A stretch of DNA of 64,000 nucleotides from Trichoderma breve. Its lineage: Eukaryota > Ascomycota > Sordariomycetes > Hypocreales > Hypocreaceae. The notes under the pieces were generated by a model. That model saw nothing but the letters and a program-made list of their open reading frames with translations, was not told the origin of the DNA and did no database searches. Location: assembly GCF_028502605.1 (NCBI RefSeq), contig NC_079237.1:2604001-2668000 (forward strand), given 5' to 3'. Below, piece by piece: positions 39,984 through 54,900 of the stretch; positions within the stretch are counted from its first letter, which is position 1; each line of letters begins with the position of its first letter. The position numbers and the translations under genes are program-made.

Positions 39984-42117
39984 TTTTATTTTTAAAAAAA
40001 ATTTATAAATTTTTTATTTTATAATTTTTAAATAAATATTATATTTTTTATTTTTATAAATAATTTTATTTTATAATAATTATAAATAAATATTAAGAAA
40101 TAATATATATTTTTAAAGTAATTTTTTTTTTAATTTTAATTTTTATTTTAAAAAATATTTATAATAAATATAAGTAAAATAATTATTAAATAAATTTAAA
40201 TTAGTAAAATTTTTAATAATAATAAAACTTTATTTATTATTAAAATATTATTTTTTTTATTTTATTTTTTATATAATAAAGTATTTAATTAAGCTATATA
40301 ATAACTTATTTAATAATATAAATTATAATAGAATTTTAATAATAATTTTATTTATTATATTTATTATTTTAATAATAAATATAACTTAAGAAAATATTTT
40401 AAATTTTTATAATTTATAAAAATTATAAAAAAACTTATAATTTTTTATAATTTTATATTTTATATTTTTAAATAAAATATAATTATTAATAATTTTTATT
40501 ATAAATAATATAATTTCTTTTATTTAGCTTAAAGTTATAAAATAATAAATTATAAAATATAATATTTTATTTTTATTAAATTATAAAAAATAATTTTTAA
40601 ATATTTAACTAAAATAATTTACTTTTAGTATTATTTTTTTCTTTAGGTTTTATTAAGCTAAAATTAAATATAAAATAAATATATTTTTTAATTATTAAAA
40701 TACTAAGTTCTTTTTATTTTTTTATTAAAATAAAATATTTTTTTTATAAAGTAAATTAAAAATATAATAATTTTTATAAAATTTAAAATAAATTTATAAT
40801 AAAAGTTTATAAATTTTAAAAAACTTTAAATTTTTTTATTTTTATTAAAGGTTTTTAATTTTTAATTGTTAAAATTTTAAAAAAATTTAAATAAATTATT
40901 ATATTAATTTTTATTATATATTTTAAATATTTAACTTTTTTTATTATAAATATATATTTTTTTATATTAATATTTAATTTAGTTATTTTTATATATTAAA
41001 ATATTTAATATATTTTAATTATATAATTTTAATATAGTTTTTTAAAATAAATAAATATATTATTTAAATATATTATAATAAAGTCCTTTAATATATTACC
41101 TAATACTTTATTAATATATTATTAAAAAATTACTAAAGCTTTTATAAAGCTAAATAATATTATTAATTATTTAAAAAGTTTAAAATATATATAAAATATT
41201 ATAAAATATTTAATATTTTTAATTATATATATTTTATAAAAAACTAATTTAATATTAAGTTTAATAAATTAATAAATTTTTAAAAGTAAGTAAAAAGTTT
41301 TATAAATTAATAAAAAAAAATAATAGTTTTATTTTATAATTTTATTAAATATTTTATAATTTATATAAAATTATTAATTATTTTTTTTTTTATAAATAAT
41401 ATTAAAGTTATTATTATTAAAAAACTAATTTAAATTTAATTTTTATTTATTAAATTAATAATTTATTTTTATAATTTTAATAAGTAATTCTAAAATATAT
41501 TATATAATAATCCCTAAGGGAATTTAAAGTAGTTTTTATATTTATTAAATTATAGTTTAATATAATAGTTTAAGTTATTTTAATATAAAAAAAAATTATT
41601 AATTTTTTTTTTAAATAATTCTTTAAAGTTATATAATAATTTTAATAGTTTTTTTAATATATTTTTTTTTATTATTTAATAAAGTTATTAATTTTAATTA
41701 AAGTATTTTTATAATTTTTTAAAAATTTATAAAAAAAAATACTTTAATTAAAATTAATAAAAATATTATTAAGTTAATATTATAAATATTAATTTTAAAA
41801 TAAATACTAAAGGTAATATTTTTTTATATTTAATTAATTTTTTAATTTATAAATTATTTATTTATTTAATTTATATTTAGTTTTCTTTAGGTTTTATATT
41901 ATATTATATTATTTTATCTAAGGTTTTTTATTAAAAATTATATTTTATATAAGTTTTAAAATTATATAAAATAAAATTAAATACCTTTAATTATTTATAT
42001 TAATTATTTTTTTTATAAAATAATATATTAAAAAAACTTTTTTATTTTTTATTATAATTTTAATTTTTTATAATATATAAAATTAAATTTATTTTAGTTT
42101 TAATTTTTAAATAGTTT

Positions 42118-42290
42118 ATTTATTAATAATTTTATAATAATTATATTTATTAATAATTTTATAATAATTATATTTATTAATAATTTTATAATAATTATAT
42201 TTATTAATAATTTTATAATAATTATATTTATTAATAATTTTATAATAATTATATTTATTAATAATTTTATAATAATTATATTTATTATTA
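42118..42290. repeat. 27-bp tandem array
   Basis: About six copies of a unit containing TTTATTAATAATTTTATAAT, nearly perfect. Confidence 0.9.
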
Positions 42291-43609
42291 ATTTAAATAT
42301 TTATAAATTTTTAATTATTAAAAAATATAAATATTAAAAATAATAATTTATTTTATTTTTATAAAATTTTTATTATTTTATATTTTAATATTTTTTTATA
42401 ACAATTATAATATTATAATAAAAAAAACTTTAGTTTTTTAATAAAATTTAATTTAAAAATAAATTTATTTTTTTTTATTTTTTAATTTAGGTTTTTTATA
42501 AAAAATATTCTTTTATAAATTATTTTTAAATATTATTTTAATTATTATAAAAAATACTATTATATAAAAAATATAATACTTAATTATATATATATTTTAT
42601 TTATAATATAAATATTATTTTTTTTTTTTTTAAATAATCTTTTTTAAAATTTATTGAATTTATAAAGTATTTAAGTTTAAAATTTATATATTTTAAATAA
42701 AATAGTATTTTATAAATATATAATTTATATTAAGTTTACTTTAAAAATATATATATATTTTTTTTTTAATTTTTATAAAAAATTATTTAATATTTAAGTT
42801 ATATTATTTTAAAATAATATTTTTTTAAAAAAATATAAATTTTTATTTTTATTATAATACTTTTATATACTTTTACTACTTTAATATAATTAAAATAAAA
42901 GATTTTTTAACTTAAGTTATAATTTTATAATTTAAATATAAAAGTATATTAAAAATAATTTAATTTAATTTTATTTAATTATTAAAGTTTTTTTACTAAA
43001 GTTAATTTTTACTTAAAGTATATAAAAAATATAATAAATAGTTTATTTTATTATTATATAAAATACTTAAGTTTAATTTAAGTAATTTTTTAATAATAAA
43101 AGTTTAAAAATATAAAAGTAAAGTACTTTAGGAAATTTTTTAATATAAAAATTTTTATTTTTAAAATAGTTTTATAATAAACTAAAATATAAAATTAAAT
43201 TTTTTTTATTAAATTTTATTAAATAAATATAAATTAATTTTTTTAATGTTAATAAATTTTTAATTTATTTTTAATTTATATATTATTATATATTTTAAAT
43301 AAAAAAAGTTTATTAATTATTATTATATAATCCCTTAGTTAAAATAACTTATATTTAAGTAATATTATAAATATTCATAAATTTTACTTAAGCTTTATTA
43401 AGTTTAAGTTTATTTTATTTAATATATAAATAATAATTATTAATATATTAAATATAAATTATTATTAGTTATTTAATTAATTATTAAAAAAAGTAATGGT
43501 TAATAATAATAATTATAATATATTTAAAATTTATAATATTATTATATTTTATTTTTTTTAATAAAAATTAAATTTTATTATTAATTTATTTTTTATTAAA
43601 AAAAAATAA

Positions 43610-43880
43610 TAATTATAATAAATTAATTTTATAATAATTATAAATAAATATTTAAATTAATAATATTATTATTATTTTAAAAAAAAATATAATAAAAATA
43701 TATAATTTATACTTTAATTAATATATAATTAAGTATACCTTAGGTTTATTTTAAATTTAAAGTAAACTTAAGTTAAGTTTATATTATTTTAAATTATTAT
43801 TAATTTAAATATAACTTAAGTTTAAGTTAAACCTAAGTTATTATTAATTTAAATATAGCTTAAATTTATAATACTTTTAT
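43610..43880. repeat. Right member of the 7-kb-spaced direct repeat pair (LTR-like)
   Basis: It aligns with 36,590-36,860. Differences between the two are mostly C/T and A/G, as expected if both mutated independently by RIP. Confidence 0.65.
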
Positions 43881-46800
43881 AAATAATTAATATTAATATA
43901 ATTTTATTTAAATTAAAAAAAATAATATTTAAAATATATTATAAATTATTTAAATATTTAATTATATTTTTTAAATTTACTAATATATTAATTATATTTT
44001 AAAAAATAATTAATAAAATACTTAAAAAATATATTAATAAATTTATTATTATATACTTAAATAATATATTAATTTACTTTAATACTAAAGAAAAATATAA
44101 ATAATATATATATTAAGTTTTAAAAACTTTATAAATAATAAATTTATTAATAAAATTTAAAAAATATTAATTTTATATATAAAAATTAAATTTTTAAAAT
44201 ATATTATTTTATTAAAATAAATTAAAATAAACTTTATTAAAATAATAATTATTAAAAAATAAAAAGTTTTTAAAATAATTAAAGAAATATAAAGTTTTTT
44301 TAAATTAATTAATTATTATTAATAATTTATTTAAAATTATAATAAAATTATTCTATTATTTATAAACTTTATAAAAAAAAATTTAAATAATAAAATAAAA
44401 AAAATTAATTAATTAAATATATTAAAAAAATCTTTAAAGTTTTTAAAGTTTTTAAAAAAACTATTATTAATATATTAATATTATATATATATAATTTTAA
44501 AAAATTAATTATTATTAAAATAAATACTTTAAATTATATAATTAAAAAAGTTTTTAATTAATAAAATAATAAAAAAATATTATATTTTATAAATTTTTTT
44601 TAAAAAAAACTTTATAAATCTAAATTATAATTAAAAATTAATAATTATATTTACTAAATAATAAATATAAAATTATAATATATTTAAATTATATAAATTT
44701 TTTAAACTTTATTATAAAAAAATAAATATTTTAATATAATAAGAAGAATATTTTTAGTTTATAATTAAATATAATTTTAAAATTATATTTTATAAAAAAT
44801 TAAAAAATAATTATATAAATAATTTTAATTATAAAAAAAATTACTTTAAGTTAATATTAAAATTTATTATATTAATATTTTAAAAAATATTAAAAAATTT
44901 TTATAAATTAATAATTATTAATATTTTTTTTATAATTAAAAATAAAAACTTTATTTTTAATAAAATTAAATATAAAATTAATAATTAAATATTAAATTAA
45001 TTTTTTTAAAAATATAATTTTTATAAAAGAAATTTTATATTAAAATAATAAAATCTAAGTATTAAATATATTATAATAAAAAATAATAAAAATAATTTCT
45101 TTATATTTATTATATAAATATAAAAAAAATATTAAAATATTATAATAAGTTTAATAATATTATACTTTTATAAATATTAGAAAAATTATTTAATTATATA
45201 TTTTATATATAAAAATAAAATTTAATTAATAATAAATTATAATTATTATTAATATTAAAGTATTTTTAAAGTTTTATTTTTTTTAATTATATTATTAAAC
45301 TATTATTATTAAAAAAAATATATATATAATAGTATTTTTATTATTATTAATAAAATAATAAAATAAAATATTTTTATTTTATATAAAAAAATAATATTAT
45401 AAAAAAATTATAGTATATAATATAAAAATATATAATTTTAAAATATAAATTATTTATAAAAATTATTTTTAATAAAAAATTAATATTTATATTTAAATAT
45501 TAATAAAATATTATAATAAAAATAAATATAAATTATAAAAGTAATATTATTTATTATTTATAAATAAATAAATAAATAAAATATATTAATTAAATTATTA
45601 AAGTATATTTATAAAATTATATTAATTTTAATTAAAATAACTAAGTTAAATATTTATTAAATATAGAATCTTTTTATAATAATTTAGTTTTAAAATTAAT
45701 AAAACTTTTATTATTTTATATTAATAAAAAATATTATTTATAAATATATAAAGTATTATAAAAATATATATATATATAAAAAATTATACTTAAAGTAAAT
45801 AAACTTAAGGAATTATATTAAGAATTATATATATAATTTAAGCTTATATAAAAATATATAAAGAAATATATTTATAAAAAAAAATAAATTAATATTAAAA
45901 TAAATAAATTAAATAATAAATTAAATTATAAAAATATAAAACTTTATAAAATTTTAAAAAAAATTAATAAAATTAATTATAAATTAAACTTATTTAAGTA
46001 AATAAATAAATAAAAAAATTAATATATTTAATTTTTTATATTTTATTATTAAAAAAAATATTAATAAATACAAATATGAAAGAATTTATTATAAAAAAAA
46101 TTATTATTTAAAGTAAAAAACTTAAATATAAAGTTAATAAAATAATATTAATAAAAATATAAATAATTAAAATTTGAAAAGTAATTTTAAATATATTAAT
46201 ATTATTTTAAAAACTTTTTAAAATAAATTATATAAATAATTATAAATATAATAAAAATTAATATTAAAAAAACCTAAGTAATTTATAAAATTATTTAAAA
46301 TAATAATAAAAAAATATTTTTTATTAAAGTAAAAAAATTAAAATTAAAAACCTTAAATTAATATTAAAAAAAAATTAATACTAATAATTTTTAAACTTAA
46401 AGTTATAAAATTAATTAAATTAAATTATAATATTTTAGCTTAATATAAAGTTTTTACTTTTATATATTTAATTTTATTTAACTTATTTAAGTTATTAATA
46501 CTTTATATAATAATATATATTATTTTTTAATATTATAATTTCTTTTTTTTATAAAAATACTTAACTTTTATATTAATTAAATAAAAATACTTAAGTTTTT
46601 ATTTATATTTTTTTTAATTACTTTAATTTTTATTTTTAATTTAATATATTAAGTAATTACTTTATAAAATTATATAAAAGAAAGTTATTTAGTATTATAA
46701 AAAGACTTTTAATTAATAATATAAATTAAATAATAAAAAAAATTACTTTTTAAAAAAAAATACTTTATATTTAAAAATTTATAAAAAAACTATTTATTTA

Positions 46801-49559
46801 TTTTAACTAAATATACTAATATTAATAAATAAAAATTATTATATTATTTTTATTTATTAACTTTTTATTTTTTAAACTTAATTAATATAATTATAATATT
46901 AAAGTATTAAATAAATAAAAAATAAAAAAATAAAATAAAAATTTATTAAAAAAAATAAATTATTTATATTATAAAAAATAAATTTTCAAAAATAAAATTA
47001 ATAAAAAAAAATATTATATTATAATTTAATATTTATAATTATAATAATAAATTTATTAATTAAGTATAATTAAATTAACTATAATTTATATAATTAATTA
47101 AGTTTTATTTATTTTACTTATTTAATAAATTTATATTTATTTTATAAATTATATAAACTTAAAAACTAATTAAGTATATAAGTTTTATTTATATATTTAT
47201 TTAAGATAATTTAAATAATTAATTATAAATATAAAATAATATTTAATTATATTATAAATACATTATTTATAAAGTTATATAAATAATTTTTTTTATTTTT
47301 ATTAATTATTTATTACTTTAGCTTAATTTATTTACTAATATTAATTTTATAAAAACTTAATTTATTATATATAATAAAAGTTTTTTTTTATTATTTACTT
47401 TTATATTACTAAAAAATAATTTTTTTTATATTAATAATAAATTAATTTTATAATTAATTTACTTTAAGTTTAAGTTAATGTTATTTTTTATATTTAATAT
47501 ATTATTTATTTATATTTATACTTTAATATTTTTTATTTATATTTATACTTTAATATTATTTATTATTAAATTATAAATAAATTAATTTTAATTTATTTTT
47601 AACTTAAAGTTAATTAAGTTTTTTAAAATTTAATAATAAATATTAAAAATATATTTAATAAAAAATAAATTATAATAAAATATTTTTTTTTTAATTTAAA
47701 GTTAATATTTAATTAATTTTTTTTAATTTTTATTATTATTATTATTATTATTTATTAAATAATTACTATTAGCTTAGCTATTATTAATAATATTATTATT
47801 ATACGTTTTTCTTAATTTAATTTTACTTTAGTATTACTTTAATTAATTTTTTTATAAAATTAAGTTTATTATAATTTTATTAATAAAATTAATTATTTTT
47901 ACTTTAATATTATTTTTTTTATAATTTATATTTAATTTAATAATAATATTAATAATAAAATATTATTAAAGCTTTTTATTAAACTTTATTATTATTATAA
48001 AATTAATTATATTTTTATTATATATATTTATACTTAAATTAATATATTAAATATTTCTTTTTATAACTTTAGTTTAATTTTTAAGTAATATTATAATAAA
48101 TAATTTTATAATTATTATTATTAAAGAAGTATTATTTATTATTTAATTTAATAACTTAGTATTAATTTATAATTTAAATACTTTTAAATACTTTTAAACT
48201 TAAGTTTATTTTAGCTTTAAGTATTATTTTTTATAATAATTTTATTAATTAAATATAAAATATAATAATTATAATATTTTTAATTTAGTTTTTTTAAAAA
48301 AGAAATTTTAATTAATTATTTTCTAATATATTAATTATTAAAGGTTTTTTTTTATTTTATTTATATTTTTTATAATTTTAATATAATTACTTTTATTATA
48401 AAATATTTTTTATTTATTTTTTAAATATTTTAATTAATTTAAATTATTTTAATTTATTAAATTTAAAAAACTATTATATTAACTTTAAAATATTATTTTT
48501 ATAATATAAAGTTATTTAAAAATTATATTAATTATAAATTAATATTAATAAAAAGTTTTTTTTATAATAAAATAAATAATTTTAAAAAATATAAAATTAT
48601 ATTTTTAATTTTTTATTATATTAATAAAAAAATAATAATATTTTAAAAATACTTTAATTATAAAAAAAAATATTAAATTAATTTTTTTTTATTTATAATT
48701 AAATTAATATATTATTTTTATATTTATAAAAACTAAAGTAAATTTTTAATATTTTTTTAATTATTTTTTAATAATTAATATAATATTATTTAATTTAAGT
48801 ATATAATAAAAGTTTTTTAATTATAATTAAAATTTTAAATTTAATTTTATTTATTATTTTTATTAAATTAAAAATAAAATTTTTTAAAGTTTATTATTTT
48901 TTAAATTATATATATATTTTTTTTAAAAAAAACTTTTTTTATATAAGTTTTTTTTTATAAATTTTTTAATTTTTTAAAAATATAATTATTATTTTTATTT
49001 TTTAAATTTAAATTAATATTACTTTATATATATTTATAATAATATATAAATAATTAATTTATAATTTATTAAGTATTTTTATTATATTTTTTAGTTTATT
49101 TAAAGCTAAAGTTATAATATATATAATTTTAATTATATATATTAAAATATTATAAATTATAATTATATAAAGTAATTAAGTTTATTTAATTTAAGTTTTT
49201 TATATTAATAGTATAAAAATAATTAAAATAAATTTTTATTTATTTAGTTTTTTATAAAAAAAGTTTAAGTAATTTTTTTAATTTAGTATTTAATTTATTT
49301 ATATATTAAAAAAATAAATATTTTATTATAATATTATTATTTTAATTTTTTTAATTATATTTATAATTTTTATTTTTATAAAGTATATTAATATATTTTT
49401 ATTAAATTTAAAATCAATTTTAATTTTAATTATTTAATTAAAATAAATTACTTAAATAATTTTAAATTAATTATAAATTTTAATTAATTTTTTTTATATA
49501 TTAATATATTAATATTATTTATAAATTTAATAATAAAATTTTTAAAAATATTATTAAAT

Positions 49560-50000
49560 TATAAAAATTATATTTATTATTAAAATAATTAATAAAACTA
49601 TAATAATTAAATTAAAAAAAACTATACTTTAATTTTTGATTTAAAATTTAAAATTAATTTATAATTTAACTTAATTAATTATAATTAATTAAATTAAACT
49701 TTAAAAATTTAAACTATAAAATATAATTAATTAAATTAAACTTTAAATATAATTCAAGCTTTATAATTAATAATTTAATAACTTAATTAAATTAAATATA
49801 TTTATTATATTTTTTTATTAAATTATAAAAAGTAATAATAATTTTTAAAAATAAATTATATATATAATATTTTTAAAATTAAAAAACTATTTAATAAAAT
49901 AATATATTTTATATAAAAATAATAAATTTTTTTAATAATTAAAAATAAATTAATAATTATAAATAATTATAATAATAAAGTAACTTAATTTAAGTTTTTA
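49560..50000 (-). repeat. Dispersed ~0.8-kb AT repeat, copy 3 (inverted, with internal deletion)
   Basis: It repeats the order of 29,925-30,420 on the same strand, including AATTAAATTAAAAAAAACTA and ATATATAATATTTTTAAAAT, with a shortened middle. Confidence 0.7.
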
Positions 50001-51202
50001 AAAATAAAAAAAAATATTTAAATAAAAAATTTAATAAAATAATTATAATATAAAATTTTTATTTTTTTTTTTTTTTTTTTTTAAAAGTTAATATTTATAT
50101 ATTTTTTTTTACTTTTTTATATAAATACTTTTATAATAAAATACTTATATTTAAAATTTACTATTATTATTATTTATAATAATTATATTTACTTTAATTA
50201 CTTAATTTTCTTTTAATATTTTTAAATAAGTTTTTTTATATTTTTTTTTAAATAATTTTATTTTATTAATTATTTAATTAAGCTAAGGTTAAATATTTAT
50301 AAAGTATTTATTAAAAAATATATTATAAAACTTTTTTAAATATTACTTTTATTATTTTTATATACTAAATTAAAAAATTTAATATATTTTTTATATTATT
50401 TAAAAAATATATTATTTATATTTATAAAATTTTAACTTTATAAATATAACTTAATATATTAATTTCTTTTTATAATATTTTAATTATATTAACTTTTATT
50501 ACTTTAGTAAATTTTTTTTTATTTATTAACTTTTTATATATTAATTTTTATTTAATTATATTTTAACCTTAGTATTATTATTTAAAGTATAATTATAATA
50601 GCTTTATAATAAATTTACTTTATTAATTAAAATAATATATTTTAAATTAAAAATACTTTTTATAATAAATAAAAATATAATTAAAAATATATAATAAAAT
50701 AAATAATTTTATATTTATATTTATTTTTTTTTATTATAATACCTTTATATTAATTACTTATATAATTACTTAGTATTTTCTTAATTTTAATTTCTTTAGG
50801 ATAATTTTTTATAAATTTAATAAAAGAAATAAAAAATAAATTAAAAGTAAATTATTATTATTTTTTAAAATAAGTTTTTTATATTTTTTTTTATTTTTTT
50901 ATAAATTATTATTTAGTAATTATAATAATTTAAAATTATAATATAAAAGTAAATTTAAAGTAATTTAATAATTAATAATTAAGTAAAATTTTTATTTTTT
51001 TTTAATTTTTTTTATTAATTATTAAAGTAATAAATTAATTAAAAAATTTTTTTTTAATTATAAATAGAATTTTTTTTTATTATATTTTTAATTTAAAAGT
51101 AAAATTTTTATAATACTTAGTAATTAATAAACTAAATAACTTTAAGCTATTAATTAATTAATAAAATACTATTATTAAATATTATAATTATATTTATTAT
51201 TA

Positions 51203-51955
51203 TTTCTCTTAAGTATAAAAGAAAAACTATTAAATTAAAATTAAAATAATAAATTATTATTAAACTTTTATTTAATAATTATTAACTAATAGCTTAATTA
51301 ATTTATATTCTTTTTATAATTAATTTAAATTACTTTTTTTTATTTTTTTTATTTTTTAAGCTTTAGTAAACTTTTTTTATAATATTAATAATATTTTTAT
51401 TATAAGTTTTTATAATAATAATTATTATTTTAGCTATAATTATAGTTAGTTTTTTATTACTTTTAGCTATTATAGCTATTTATAATAATTATTAAAAAAA
51501 TTTATTATTTTTATATAAAGTATATTATTTCTTTAAATAGTTTTTTAATTTTAAAAATATTATATATATAATTTATTTTTAAATAAAATTATTATTACTT
51601 TTTATAATTTAATAAAAAAATATAATAAGCTTATTTAATTAAGTTAAGTTATTAAATTATAAATTATAAATTTAAACTTTATATTATATTTAAACTTTAT
51701 TATTTAAGTTTTTATATATTTATATTATATTTAAACTTTATTATTTAAGTTATTTTATATACCTTAAGTTTAATTTTAAACTTTAATTAAGAATTATATT
51801 TTATAATTTAAATTTTTAAAGTTTAACTTAATTAACTATAATTAATTAAGTTAAATTATAAATTAATTTTAAATTTTAAATTAAAGACTAAAGTATAGTT
51901 TTTTTTTTAATTTAATTATTATAGCTTTATTAACTTTTTTAATAATAAATATAAC
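51203..51955 (+). repeat. Dispersed ~0.8-kb AT repeat, copy 4
   Basis: It matches 32,182-32,965 end to end, from CTCTTAAGTATAAAAG to AATAATAAATATAACCTTTA. It keeps more C and G than the other copies (for example AGCTATAATTATAGTTAG), so it is less mutated. Confidence 0.75.
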
Positions 51956-54900
51956 CTTTATATTTATTATTATTAAATAAATAATAATTTTATATATTAT
52001 TAATCTTTAGTTAAATTTTAATTAATTTTTAATAAATATTTAATTATTAAGTCTTTTATTAATAATATTTTAAATATTATAATTATTTTTTTATTAAATA
52101 AAAAGCTAAGGCTAGTATATTTTTAATTATTTATAAAAATAATAAAAGTATATTTAATTAATTATTTTATTAATAAAAATATATTAATATATAGCTTTAT
52201 AAATAATTTAAAAAAGTATATTAAATATAAATTAAATAATAAAAAATATTTTAAAGTATTTATAAATACTTTAATTATTATTAAATAAATCTATAACTTA
52301 ATTTAAAAAGTTATTTTTTAAATAATTAATTTTTAATTACTTTTTAATTATTAATTAATTAATAAATATAATTTTAAAAGCTTTAATTTATTATTTATAA
52401 AGCTAAGTATTTTATATAAAAGAAAAATAAAATTATTATAAAGTAAAATATTAATAAAAAAGTAATTAAAAACTTATATTTTAATAAAACTTAATTTTAT
52501 AATATTTTATAAATTAATATTAATATTATTAATTTTTTATTTATTATTATAAAAGTTATTATAATTAAATATAATATAAATAATTATTAACTTTTTTATA
52601 TTAATAAAAATAATTAAATTAATATATTACTTTATAATTATAAAATAATTAATATTTATTTAAAAATTATTTAAAAAATAAAAAATTTATAAAAGCTTTT
52701 AAAGTAATTAAAAAAAATAATAATATTAAAAAATAATTAATATTTAATTAATATTTAACTAAAATAAAACTATTATATAATTAATATTATAAGTAAATTA
52801 AAAGTTTTAATAATTATAATAAAATTCTTAAATAAATTATTATTTTATAATTAAAAAAAAACTTTATAAATTACTTTTTAATTATTAAAAAAAAATATTA
52901 ATATTTTAAATTTTATAATAATTTTTAACTTAAAGTTTTTTTTTATTATAATATTTTAAATAATTAAAAACTAATTAAAAATTAATTTTAAATAATTAAA
53001 AACTAATTAAAAATTAATTTTAAATTAATTTAAAACTAAAATTAAATAAAAAAAATATTATATAATAAAATTTTAAAAATTAAAAAATTATTTTTATTTT
53101 TTTTAATTTTTTTTAAAAAAAAATATTATATTTATTAATTATATTTTTTTAAATAAAATCTAATTTCTTTTATTATATATTATATTTATTAAATTATTTT
53201 TTTTATTTAATATAATAAATTTTTTTTTTTTTAATAATTAAAGATTTTTTTAATTTTATATATTTTTTTTATTATAAAGAAATTATTTATTAATTTTTAA
53301 AATATATTATTATAACTTTTATATTTTTTTAAATTAATAATATTAAATATTAAATATATTTTAATTAATATTAGTAAATATAACTTATATATAATATTAT
53401 TATTATTTATAATATTTTTAATTTAATAAAACTTTATATACTTTTTTATTAATTTATAACTTAATTATTATAATTATAAATATTTAATAAATATTAAAAC
53501 TTAGTTTTTAATATTAAAGTATTTTTTTATTATTTATTATTATATTATTTATAATATATATTATTAAACTTTTATAATCTTATAATAATTTATTAATAGA
53601 TTTTATATATATTATATATATATTATATAATATTATTATTTATATAATTAATTTTAATTTTATTATTATTTAATATTATTAAATTATATAATAAAAATAA
53701 ATAAATTAAGCTATAGTTATTTACTAAGTACTTAGTTATATTATAAGTAAATTTTATAAAAAGTAATTTATATAATTAATTTAGTTAATTTTAATATTTA
53801 ATTTAATTATTTATTTAAAAATAAAGAATAATATTTAATTATTATTTATATAATAATAAATAATAAAAGAATATATTAAAAAATATTAATAAAAATAATT
53901 GTTTTATTTAATATAATGTACTTAGGTATTTTAAATAATTTAAAAATATAATATAAAAATTTATTAATTAATTTATTACTAATAATATACTTTATATAAA
54001 AAATATAAAATATATATTTAATAAAGTAATTTATAACTACTAAAATAAAATTATATATATATTTTTTATATGTAATTTTAAATAATTTTATTATAAAATT
54101 TATTAAAAGTTTTTATTAAAAATATTAAAATATTAGTAAAATTATTAATAAATTATAAAAGTAGTAATACTTTAGCTTTAAAATTTAATATATTATATAA
54201 ATATTAATATATTTTTTAATTTTTTTTTTTATATTTTTTTAAAAATAATTTTTAATAATTTTTATTAAAATTTTACTTATACTTTAATAACCTATTATTA
54301 AATAATTATAAAATAATAATATAAATTTAATTTTTATATTATAAAATATTAATATTTTATTTTAATAATATAAAAGTTAATTTTTATTAATTATTTAATA
54401 ATATTTTTTTTATTTATTAATAAAATTATTTTTTTATATATACTTTTATATTAACTTATTAATTTAAATAATTTTTTTTTTTAAATTTTAAATAATATAT
54501 TAATAATATTTAAAAAAATTTTAATAATATTATAATTATACTTTTATAAATAATTTACTCTTAAGTAAATATATATTTTTTTTTAAATATATACTAAAAG
54601 TAAATTATTTAATTTATTATAAATATAACTTTTTTAATAAAAAAAAAAAACTTTAAGTATAATCTAAAGTTTAAGTAATTTTTTATTTATATTAAACTAA
54701 ATATTAAAACTTTACTTTAATAAAAAAAAGCTTTTTATAATTTTTAAATTACCCCTATAGCCCTAAAATCTATAATAAAATTAAAAAAAAATAATATTAT
54801 TAAATTCCTTAAGATTAATTACCTCCTACTATAATAATACATTAATTATAAAATAATATTATTAATAAAATAAAATAAAAAATCTTAATAATAATAAATA

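Larger units (their letters stand above)
36590..43880. mobile_element. Putative RIP-destroyed LTR retrotransposon
   Basis: Two ~260-bp direct repeats bound 7.3 kb, the usual size of a fungal Gypsy or Copia element. No gag or pol reading frame can be recognised because of RIP-type stops, so superfamily and strand are unknown. Tandem arrays inside (37.1, 39.9 and 42.1 kb) are not typical of pol genes; a chance pair of shared repeats is the alternative. Confidence 0.4.

Noticed and set aside
29149..42290. Tandem arrays as possible CRISPR
   Set aside because: Units are directly adjacent, with no unique spacers, and the organism is a fungus.
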